Origin: JAKAIY01 sp963809385
Lineage (GTDB): Bacteria; Chloroflexota; Ktedonobacteria; Ktedonobacterales; JADMIN01
Assembly: GCA_963809385.1 (NCBI GenBank)
Contig: CAWEJL010000017.1
Span: 310,001-374,000, forward strand
Direction of reading: 5' to 3'
DNA: 64,000 bases
Position 1 is the stretch's first letter, and the number at the start of each line of letters is the position of its first letter. The notes under the pieces are model-generated. The model saw only the letters and a program-made list of their open reading frames with translations. It had not been told where the DNA came from and made no database searches. The translations under genes and the position numbers were made by a program. Positions 57,260-64,000 of this stretch are shown here, one piece after another.

Positions 57260-59902
57260 ATGCTTACCTGCCAGTTTTGTGGCGAGAAAAATCCCGTCGG
57301 AGCCTCATTCTGTGATGGCTGCGGCGGAGCGCTGACGAGCGTTGTCGCGGCTCAGGCGAGCGCACAATCGCAAGCGCAAGCGCAAGCGGCTCAGGCAACA
57401 GCAAAGCAGCAAGCCGCGCGCATAACCCAGGCGGCGCCACATTTCGGTACCGGCCGTCTGCCCCCGCGCACGCTCTTAGGCAAGCGATACCTGGTCCTCA
57501 AGACCGTCGGACAGGGCGGCATGGCCGCCGTCTACCAGGCAACCGACACACGCGTCAATCGGGTCGTCGCACTCAAAGAAATGAGCCAGGATGGCCTGGC
57601 GCCCGACGAGCTTCGCGAGTCACTGGACAGTTTCGCCGCCGAGGCGCGGATGCTCAAGAGTCTGAGCCATGATAATCTGCCCAAGGTCTATGACAGCTTC
57701 TCGGAAAACGCCCGTCACTATCTGGTCATGGAGTTCGTGGAGGGCCAAACACTTGAGCAGCGGCTGGCCAGCGCGCGCGCGGCGCTGCCTGAAGTGGAAG
57801 TGTTGCGCTGGGCGGCGCAGCTCTGCGCGGCGCTGACCTACCTGCACACCCGCAAGCCACCGATTATCTTCCGCGACCTCAAGCCCGCCAATGTCATGGT
57901 GACTCCGCAGGGCAAGATCAAGCTGATTGACTTCGGCATCGCGCGCAACTTCACACCCAACCGCAAACGCGACACACAGGCGCTCGGCACACCAGGATAC
58001 GCGCCACCCGAGCAGTACGGCAGCGCGCAGACAGACGCCCGCGCCGATGTCTACGCCCTGGGCGCGACGCTCTACCAACTGCTGACGAATTATGATGTGT
58101 CCAAGACCCCATTCGCGCTGCCACCGATGCAGACGCGCAATCCGGCGATCTCGCCGCATGTCCGGCTCGCCATCGAGCGAGCGACACGCCTTGACCGCAA
58201 TCAACGCTACGCCACCATCGCCGACTTCCAGAACGATCTCTTCAATCCCGCCGGGCTGTACCTGCAATCAGGCGCGCTCGCGCGGTCACCAGAGGAGTTG
58301 CTGACGTTGCTGGCCTCCCAGCCTCTCGACGGCGCTGACGCGCTCTACACCGGGCGCGTCGCGGACTGGATGACGCGCTGGAAGCGTCGCGATCTGGCGG
58401 AGGCCGCGACACGCGCCGCACGCGCCAACAGCGACCGGGCCGCCGGGCTGCGCGCGTTTTTGGCGGCGCCCGCCGCGGGCGTCCGTCAACGTGGGAAGGC
58501 TGCGCCCAGCGCTGTGTGGCCTAATCCCAATGCGACATCCAGCGGGCAGGGCAGGACGGGAACGACCGCACAGGCTGGCCCGCATGGCGGATTGGGGCCA
58601 CTGGTAGGAGCGGCGGCGAGCGCGGCGACCGCAGGCGTGATCGCGGCGATGTCAGCGGGTGTGAAGGCGCGCGTCAGCGGGCAGGCGGGCGCGCCCACGG
58701 CGGGCGACGCGCTCAAAGCAGGAGTGAAGGCGGCCGCTACCACATTCGCGAGCGCCGCCGGATCTTCAACACTCCCAGCCGTTCAGCCGCGCGAACTCGA
58801 CTTCGGGCGCGTCATCGCCGGGCAGGACGCCTCAGGCGCGCTAACGGTCAGCGGCCAGGGCGTGCCGGTCACCGGCACGATCAAGGCGCTCTCGCCCTGG
58901 ATTGTGGTAGATCGATCACAGTTCAGTGGCCAGAGCACACTCATCACCGTAACAGCCCGCACCAGCGCCATCACGAGTCGTGGCCCGCAGAGCGGCATGG
59001 TCGAACTGGCGATGGCGGGGCAGCGCATGTACATTCCCGTTCGGGTTGATGTCGCGCAAGCGCCCACGCCACCACCACCAGCGCCACGCCCAGCGCCTCC
59101 ACGTCCAGCGCCCAGCCCGGTATACAACGCCAGCGCGCCAGCGCAATCGGCCAAAGTCAGCCCTGCCGCGCAGTCTCCCGCGCGTCCAGCCGTGGCAAAG
59201 GCACGGCGCCGCCCCAGAGCGTGGCAGGCCACAGGGCGAGCGACAAAGAACTGGGAAGGCGCGCGATTCGCACTCTCCGTAGTCTTGGCGCTGGCGCTCG
59301 CCATTGGACTACCCTGGACGCTTCAAACGCTTCTGGGTCCCTGGCTGGCGGGGCTCATCCCCTCGGCGCTCGCGATCGCGCTGACGCTCCTGGTACTAAG
59401 CGCGCTCGTAGCCACCGGGGGCGCGCTGGTTCCCTACATCGGCGACCAGCGCGTCCCCGGTCGGGGGCGCACGGCGGTTCTTGGAGCCATCATCGGCGGC
59501 GCGCTGGCCTTCAACCTCGCGAGTCAGCTCATGCTCGCCTCAACGGTGGCGGAGGCGATCTTCCCTGAAACATCACAAGTGGGAGCGTTAGCGGCGACGC
59601 TTCCCGTGATGGTGGCGATAGGCGCCGCGATCGGCGCGCAAACGCATGTCAGTCGCGGGCTGCGCGCCATCGCGCGCGCCATCGGCGCACATATGGGCAT
59701 CTTGCTCGCCACATCAGCGGTACTCGGCGGATGGCTGGGCTTTACGATCACCCAGGCGAGCCTCTACGCCGCGTTCCATCCCACACCATTGATCCTCACC
59801 CTCCTCAGTGGGTGCGGTCTGCTCCTGGGTGTCGCGTTGGGGCTCTCGCTCTCCACTCCGATCGGCGTGGTGGCGCGGCGCTTCGCCGCGGTGCGTCCGT
59901 AG
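57260..59902 (+). CDS. Ser/Thr kinase with zinc ribbon, ASPM-like domain and polytopic C-terminus
   Basis: An 880-residue protein. A zinc ribbon (C4, C7, C18, C21) and a Gln/Ala-rich linker precede the kinase domain (about 75-330): GQGGMAAVY loop, ALKEM Lys, FRDLKPAN near 203 (Phe where HRD has His), DFG and GTPGYAPPEQ. A disordered region is followed by an Ig-like ASPM/SPD-2/Hydin-like domain (ELDFGRVIAG, about 510-600), a Pro-rich stretch and about six membrane helices (670-880). GGGAG precedes ATG 57260. It ends 20 bases before miaA. The substrate is unknown. Confidence 0.87.
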   Translation: MLTCQFCGEKNPVGASFCDGCGGALTSVVAAQASAQSQAQAQAAQATAKQQAARITQAAPHFGTGRLPPRTLLGKRYLVLKTVGQGGMAAVYQATDTRVNRVVALKEMSQDGLAPDELRESLDSFAAEARMLKSLSHDNLPKVYDSFSENARHYLVMEFVEGQTLEQRLASARAALPEVEVLRWAAQLCAALTYLHTRKPPIIFRDLKPANVMVTPQGKIKLIDFGIARNFTPNRKRDTQALGTPGYAPPEQYGSAQTDARADVYALGATLYQLLTNYDVSKTPFALPPMQTRNPAISPHVRLAIERATRLDRNQRYATIADFQNDLFNPAGLYLQSGALARSPEELLTLLASQPLDGADALYTGRVADWMTRWKRRDLAEAATRAARANSDRAAGLRAFLAAPAAGVRQRGKAAPSAVWPNPNATSSGQGRTGTTAQAGPHGGLGPLVGAAASAATAGVIAAMSAGVKARVSGQAGAPTAGDALKAGVKAAATTFASAAGSSTLPAVQPRELDFGRVIAGQDASGALTVSGQGVPVTGTIKALSPWIVVDRSQFSGQSTLITVTARTSAITSRGPQSGMVELAMAGQRMYIPVRVDVAQAPTPPPPAPRPAPPRPAPSPVYNASAPAQSAKVSPAAQSPARPAVAKARRRPRAWQATGRATKNWEGARFALSVVLALALAIGLPWTLQTLLGPWLAGLIPSALAIALTLLVLSALVATGGALVPYIGDQRVPGRGRTAVLGAIIGGALAFNLASQLMLASTVAEAIFPETSQVGALAATLPVMVAIGAAIGAQTHVSRGLRAIARAIGAHMGILLATSAVLGGWLGFTITQASLYAAFHPTPLILTLLSGCGLLLGVALGLSLSTPIGVVARRFAAVRP

Positions 59903-59922
59903 ACAGCCAGGGCGACCCAACT

Positions 59923-60897
59923 ATGGGAGAACGACACGATAGGACACGAACGCCACTGATCGCGCTCGTTGGTCCGACCGCATCCGGTAAGACCGCGCTG
60001 GCGCTGGCCATCGCCGAGCGGCTGCCCAACGTGATGGACTTCGAGGGCGTCGAGATCATCTCCGCCGATTCGCGTCAGGTCTACCGCTTGATGGATATCG
60101 CCACAGCCAAGCCGTCAGCGAGCGAGCGTGCGCGTGTCCCCCATCATGTGCTGGACATGATCTGGCCTGATGGGAGCTACACACTCGCGGAGTACCAGCG
60201 CGACGCGCAGGCCGCAATCGCCGGTGTCCATGCGCGCGGGCGGCTGGCACTGTTGGTGGGTGGCACGGGACTGTATATCCGCGCCGTGGTAGATGGACTG
60301 GCGATACCCGAAGTCGCGCCGCAGCCGGACCTGCGCGCCACGCTCGAAGCCGAAGCCGCCACGCATGGCGCCGCCGCGCTGGTCGAGCGCCTTGAGCGCA
60401 TAGATCCCACCTCAGCGTCGCGAATTGATCCAGCCAATGTTCGGCGCCTGGTGCGTGCCATTGAGGTATCAGTGGTCACTGGCAGACCATTCTCCGAGCA
60501 ACAAGGGAGCCGCCCAACACCCTATACGACCGCCCTGACGCTGGGCCTCTCGATGGACCGGCAAGCGCTCTATGCGCGGGCGGACCAGCGCATCGCGGAG
60601 ATGCTACGCAATGGCCTGCTGGAGGAAACACACGGATTGATCGAGCGATGCTATGCATGGACGCTGCCCTCGATGTCCAGCCTGGGCTATCGCGAGATAG
60701 GAGCGTATCTGCGCGGCGAAATGACGCTGGCGGAGGCCGTCGCGCGCTTCGAGTTCGCGACGCACGCCTACATCCGCCGCCAGATGACATGGTTCCGGCC
60801 TGACACCCGCATTCACTGGCTGGACGCCTCGCTTCCACTCGATGCGCTCGCCAGCGCCGCAACTGAGGCCATTGGCCTTGCGCTCGCGAGCGTCTAA
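59923..60897 (+). CDS. miaA: tRNA dimethylallyltransferase
   Basis: Adds the dimethylallyl group to A37 of tRNAs reading UNN codons. It has the P-loop GPTASGKTALA, the ISADSRQVYR and VGGTGLYIRAVV motifs, and the tRNA-binding block SLGYREIG with RRQMTWFR. ATG 59923 opens a normal-length protein (324). It follows the kinase gene closely and may be co-transcribed. Confidence 0.95.
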   Translation: MGERHDRTRTPLIALVGPTASGKTALALAIAERLPNVMDFEGVEIISADSRQVYRLMDIATAKPSASERARVPHHVLDMIWPDGSYTLAEYQRDAQAAIAGVHARGRLALLVGGTGLYIRAVVDGLAIPEVAPQPDLRATLEAEAATHGAAALVERLERIDPTSASRIDPANVRRLVRAIEVSVVTGRPFSEQQGSRPTPYTTALTLGLSMDRQALYARADQRIAEMLRNGLLEETHGLIERCYAWTLPSMSSLGYREIGAYLRGEMTLAEAVARFEFATHAYIRRQMTWFRPDTRIHWLDASLPLDALASAATEAIGLALASV

Positions 60898-61180
60898 ACC
60901 GCGGCGCTTCGCCACAGAAAACGGGGCTTGTATACTTCTTGTCAACTTGCTATGATGAGAGCTAGCACGCTCGCCTGCCACCAACACGAGATTCGCGCTT
61001 CCCACCGATGAAGCGACCGCGCGCCGCGCGCTTTCATCGTATCGCGAGCCTGTTTTGGAGTATACTGAGGCCAGGCGATAGTTCGTACGAGCCAGCCGCG
61101 CACACCAGGCATCGGGCATGCTCTGCCCAAGGCCCTTGGCGGATGGCGCAATCAACAGTGTAAGACTGGAGTATGCTGCA

Positions 61181-61441
61181 ATGGCGCAAGAGGACACCTA
61201 CACAATTCCCGAGATTCGCTGGTGGGGCCTCCCGGTTGGCCTCTCGTTCATGGTTGGTGGTGGCGCCGGGACCTTCTACGTCAATCAGGGGGTCGTAGGC
61301 ACGCAGACCATCGTGATCGGCGCGATAGCGTTTCTGCTGCTCATCGCTGGCATCATCGCGTTCGGCGCGTTCGTCTACAGCATCATTGCTCACGGCGTCG
61401 GCAAGTCCGAGGCCAAGCACTACATCCCCAGCGCGCACTAG
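61181..61441 (+). CDS. Small two-TM membrane protein
   Basis: An 86-residue protein with two hydrophobic helices (LPVGLSFMVGGGAGTFYV and TIVIGAIAFLLLIAGIIAFGAFVYSII) and a charged tail. The N-terminal TIPEIRWWG is short and soluble. ATG 61181 has GGAG upstream. Function unknown. A strong terminator follows the stop. Confidence 0.6.
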   Translation: MAQEDTYTIPEIRWWGLPVGLSFMVGGGAGTFYVNQGVVGTQTIVIGAIAFLLLIAGIIAFGAFVYSIIAHGVGKSEAKHYIPSAH

Positions 61442-61461
61442 TCACCACGCTTTTGGTTATC

Positions 61462-61508
61462 CTAGACGACCCAGCGAGCCCGCTCTGGCGTTTCGCTGGG
61501 TCGTCTAG
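61462..61508 (+). terminator. 16-bp terminator hairpin
   Basis: CTAGACGACCCAGCGA (61462-61477) pairs perfectly with 61493-61508, with a 15-base loop. It follows the small membrane protein gene. The right arm runs into the tandem repeat below. Confidence 0.7.
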
Positions 61509-61609
61509 TCTCGTCCGCTAGTCTCGTCCGCTAGTCTCGTCCGCTAGTCTCGTCCGCTAGTCTCGTCCGCTAGTCTCGTCCGCTAGTCTCGTCCGCTAGT
61601 CTCGTCCGC
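61506..61609. repeat. Eight-copy 13-bp tandem repeat
   Basis: Eight perfect head-to-tail copies of TAGTCTCGTCCGC. The first overlaps the last three bases of the terminator's right arm and shares its TCGTC...TAG pattern, so the array probably grew by slippage from the terminator. No protein is encoded; the remaining 61610-61825 shows no gene. Confidence 0.9.
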
Positions 61610-61825
61610 GCCCGGGGAGCGCTTATGCGTATACCCGATGCGCTCCGTCCTCCCAACCCATGCTAAGACACTCCCAACATCCCCGACGATCTATGCCGCA
61701 ACGGCAACCTTGCGCGCCTGCTTCGCCAGCGATCATAATCTGTATGGAGCGCCGCCTGAGCGTCGCGTGGCCTAACGCCAGCGCCATGCGACGCATGATA
61801 GCGCGTTTTATGGAGGGGTGATCGC

Positions 61826-62731
61826 ATGATTCTTGTCACCGGAGCGGCGGGATTCAGCGGTAGTCGCATCGTTGCGCGGCTTGCTGAGCAGGGCGCGCGG
61901 CCTCGCGCGATGGTCCGCAGCCGCGAGATCGCGAGATCGCGTATCCCCACTCAGGGAGTCGAGGTCGTCATCGCTGATACCACACGGCCCGAAACGCTGC
62001 GCTCCGCGCTTGAAGGCATAGAGACGGTCATCCACTGCGCATTCATTACCGCTGATCGCAAACCCGGCCCTGGCGTCAACTACTATGAAACCAACACCAC
62101 TGGCACACGAAACCTCATCGCCGCGGCCAAAGACGCGGGCGTGGCGCGCATCGTGGAGCTTGGTGGCCTGGGCACGCAGATAGGTAGCTCCGGCTCGTAC
62201 ATGGAGACACGCTACCTGGCGGATGAAGCGATCAAACAGAGTGGCCTCACATGGTCCATCCTTGGCCCTTCGATTCAGTTTGGCAAAGGGGCCGCGTTCT
62301 TTCGCGGACTGGCGGATCTCATCAAGGCGGTGCCGCTCGTGACGCCGGTGGTTGGCTCGGGAAACCAGCGCTTCCAGCCGATCTGGGTTGAGGATGTCGT
62401 GACCTGCATCCTCAAGATGGCGCAAGAGCCACGGTCCTACGATGGCAGGGTCATCGAAGTGGGCGGCCCGGAGATTTACACCTACAACGAGATTCTCGAT
62501 ATGCTGATGGAGGCGCTGGGCAAGCGGCGCTTCAAGGCGCCCGGGCCAAAGCCGATCGTCAGCCTGGCTGCCAGCGTGATGAGCGCGCTGCTCGCCAAAC
62601 CGCCAATCACCCCAGCGGCCATCGAGTTATTTAACTTCGAGAACACCTCTACATTGGATTCTGTGCCGTACAATTTCGGGTTCCAGCCAAAATCACTGCG
62701 CACCTGGATCGCCGAGAACGGGGTCGCTTGA
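61826..62731 (+). CDS. NAD(P)-binding epimerase/dehydratase (NDUFA9-like)
   Basis: A 301-residue short-chain-type Rossmann protein. The nucleotide loop is TGAAGFSGSRIV and the rest matches the NmrA/NDUFA9-type atypical SDR group: IHCAFI, then YMETRYLADEAIKQSG and FQPIWVEDVV. The active-site Tyr-x3-Lys is not intact (YLADEAIK). GGAGGGG precedes the start. The substrate is unknown. Confidence 0.82.
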   Translation: MILVTGAAGFSGSRIVARLAEQGARPRAMVRSREIARSRIPTQGVEVVIADTTRPETLRSALEGIETVIHCAFITADRKPGPGVNYYETNTTGTRNLIAAAKDAGVARIVELGGLGTQIGSSGSYMETRYLADEAIKQSGLTWSILGPSIQFGKGAAFFRGLADLIKAVPLVTPVVGSGNQRFQPIWVEDVVTCILKMAQEPRSYDGRVIEVGGPEIYTYNEILDMLMEALGKRRFKAPGPKPIVSLAASVMSALLAKPPITPAAIELFNFENTSTLDSVPYNFGFQPKSLRTWIAENGVA

Positions 62732-62870
62732 GGAGGCAGCGCGCTGGCGCGGGTTGCGGGACGCGATACAATGGGTTTAGCGCCGCTGGCGACTTCGGCG
62801 CTCATCAGAGGATGCGAATGGTCGCCGCCCCTCTTCAACGTCTTGTGCCATCCGCGGAGGTCTTGTGAGC

Positions 62871-63689
62871 ATGTCGGAGCGGACCTGTCTGCGCTGTGGG
62901 GCTTCATATGACGAGGGGGCGACAGTCTGCTTCACCTGCGGCGCCTCGATTGGCGAGCTGGAGACGCCGACCCAGCCAGTGCGAACACCCAAGGGGCGCG
63001 CGCCAGCGATCGCCAGCGCAGCGCCTGTCGAGCCTCCCACCCCCATCGCATCCAGCGTAACTGTAGCGCCGGCGGTGACGCCCGCTCCGGCCTCCAGCCC
63101 AATCCCCAAGCGTGTGATGGTCGGCTCGTCTTTGCCGCCGCCGCCGCCCGTGGTCGCGCCGAAAGCCCGCCGGAAACGGTGGCCTGTCATTGTCGCCACG
63201 CTGGCCATCGTGATCGCGCTGCTCGCGGGGGGCGGATATGCGATTCGCGCGGCGCTGGCCGGGCCACCCGTACCCAAATCGGTCACCTATCGTGACCCTG
63301 ATGGACGCTTCACGGTCACCGTGCCCGCCCTGTGGAGTATTACCCGCCAAGCGAGCGGGGCGCTGCTCACCGATAGTAGTGGCGCGAACAGCATGACCAT
63401 CAGTGATACGCCAGCGCAACCGAAACAGACAGCGGCCAGCGTCGCCGACACCCTGGCCACCCAGATGGGGCTACAGCCCGCGGCGCCCGCTCAGATCGGC
63501 GGCGATACATGGCAGCAGCGCTCAGGCCAGGTCACCGGACAGGATGGGGCGACACGCATGATTGTGCTCTTTGCGGATGTGCGCGGTGGCGAAGTGTACA
63601 CCATCCAGCTGAGCAGCCCGACTGCGTCGTACGCCACGATCAACAACCTGGTCTACCAGCCACTGCTGGCCTCTTTTACCTTCGCTTGA
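62871..63689 (+). CDS. Zinc-ribbon, single-TM protein with PsbP-like sensor domain
   Basis: About 272 residues. The zinc ribbon is C-x2-C (TCLRCGASYDEGATVCFTCGAS) at the N-terminus. A Pro/Ala linker, a basic patch (RRKRW) and one membrane helix (PVIVATLAIVIALLAGGGYAI) follow. The extracytoplasmic C-terminal 140 residues have strands like PsbP/LpqN-type domains (YRDPDGRFTVTVPALWSI, QLSSPTASYATINN). The start is GTG 62865 or ATG 62871; the latter is used. Function unknown. Confidence 0.65.
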   Translation: MSERTCLRCGASYDEGATVCFTCGASIGELETPTQPVRTPKGRAPAIASAAPVEPPTPIASSVTVAPAVTPAPASSPIPKRVMVGSSLPPPPPVVAPKARRKRWPVIVATLAIVIALLAGGGYAIRAALAGPPVPKSVTYRDPDGRFTVTVPALWSITRQASGALLTDSSGANSMTISDTPAQPKQTAASVADTLATQMGLQPAAPAQIGGDTWQQRSGQVTGQDGATRMIVLFADVRGGEVYTIQLSSPTASYATINNLVYQPLLASFTFA

Positions 63690-63919
63690 TGGCTGGCTAC
63701 TCCACTCGACGCCGTTGACTCGCTACACTCTCACCACGAGCGGATTCCAGAATGACTCGTTTTGACGCTCACTCAACCGTAACCCAAGCGGCGGGCCATG
63801 CGTAAGGATAAATGCGAAGGCGCTCAGGCATGGTTAAGGATCCCCCAAACCCGCCGCGCGCGCCACTATGATGGGATCCCGTATCCCGGAGGGTATCAGG
63901 CGTGGGGACAGAGTCCACA

Positions 63920-64000
63920 ATGCCACATCGCAGTCTCTTCATCACCGTGCTGCTCAGTCTGGTGTGTATCTTCGTACCGTTCGTCGGGCATATAATCCTG
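63920..64000 (+). CDS. N-terminal fragment of a secreted or membrane protein, cut by the window edge
   Basis: The last 27 codons are open and read as a signal peptide or first helix (MPHRSLFITVLLSLVCIF). The gene continues beyond the window. No clear ribosome site, so the call is tentative. Confidence 0.4.
   Translation, partial: MPHRSLFITVLLSLVCIFVPFVGHIIL

Noticed and set aside
61506..61609. CRISPR array
   Set aside because: The 13-base units are directly adjacent with no spacers, and no cas gene is present.
63690..63919. tRNA or small RNA gene before the last fragment
   Set aside because: I looked for a cloverleaf and T-loop and found none; only a -10-like TATGAT near 63868.

Overview
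The window is GC-rich, densely coded bacterial chromosome with no tRNA, rRNA, CRISPR array, transposase or phage gene that I can see. Several things point to a GC-rich, Chloroflexota-like or similar terrestrial bacterium: RNase J, a DnaQ-exonuclease/GIY-YIG fusion, a zinc-ribbon Ser/Thr kinase, an ECF sigma factor with a large anti-sigma, cytochrome bd, an M32 carboxypeptidase, and many unaffiliated one-TM or two-TM proteins. This is inference from gene content; no 16S gene is present.

Layout. 0.3-9 kb: a secretion-type ATPase, the exonuclease/UvrC-like nuclease, RNase J, a small winged-helix-like protein, and an overlapping lipoprotein/polytopic membrane protein pair. 9-18 kb: a molybdopterin oxidoreductase, FabF, DNA polymerase IV, an alpha/beta hydrolase, a GNAT, phosphopentomutase, a secreted protein and an M16 peptidase. 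17-27 kb: two unknown proteins, a DUF4342 protein, an MFS carrier, a membrane-anchored unknown, a Fur-family regulator/ZIP metal transporter operon with tandem operators, a two-part GNAT and a pentapeptide-repeat membrane protein. 27-39.7 kb: M32 peptidase, cydAB plus a small one-TM protein, HAD hydrolase, NAD(P)HX repair enzyme, a broken TreT-like glycosyltransferase, histidine ammonia-lyase and dCTP deaminase. 39.7-49.8 kb: PBP1A, BioY, a thioesterase, a Gfo/Idh oxidoreductase, an AhpD-family protein with an in-frame TGA, and an ArsR-type regulator. 50-64 kb: an FTR1-like membrane protein pair, a membrane-anchored MutS homologue, FolD, an anti-sigma/ECF sigma pair, glutaredoxin, Ser/Thr kinase, MiaA, a tandem repeat after a terminator, an epimerase, a zinc-ribbon lipoprotein-like protein and the start of a truncated gene.

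Two observations stand out. First, the AhpD-like gene at 45664-46221 has a TGA exactly where the second redox Cys of its CxxC motif belongs. Twenty bases after it is a 7-bp hairpin with a GGC loop, which matches the bacterial SECIS model, so I call it a selenoprotein. Second, about sixteen frame breaks interrupt otherwise well-conserved genes (fabF, dinB, PBP1A, the anti-sigma factor and others). Nearly all are one extra base. Sequencing or assembly error is the simplest explanation, but the bias is worth checking. I annotate most of these genes as single frame-broken CDSs and give the break points.

Several strong hairpins between convergent genes act as likely shared terminators and define the transcription units.
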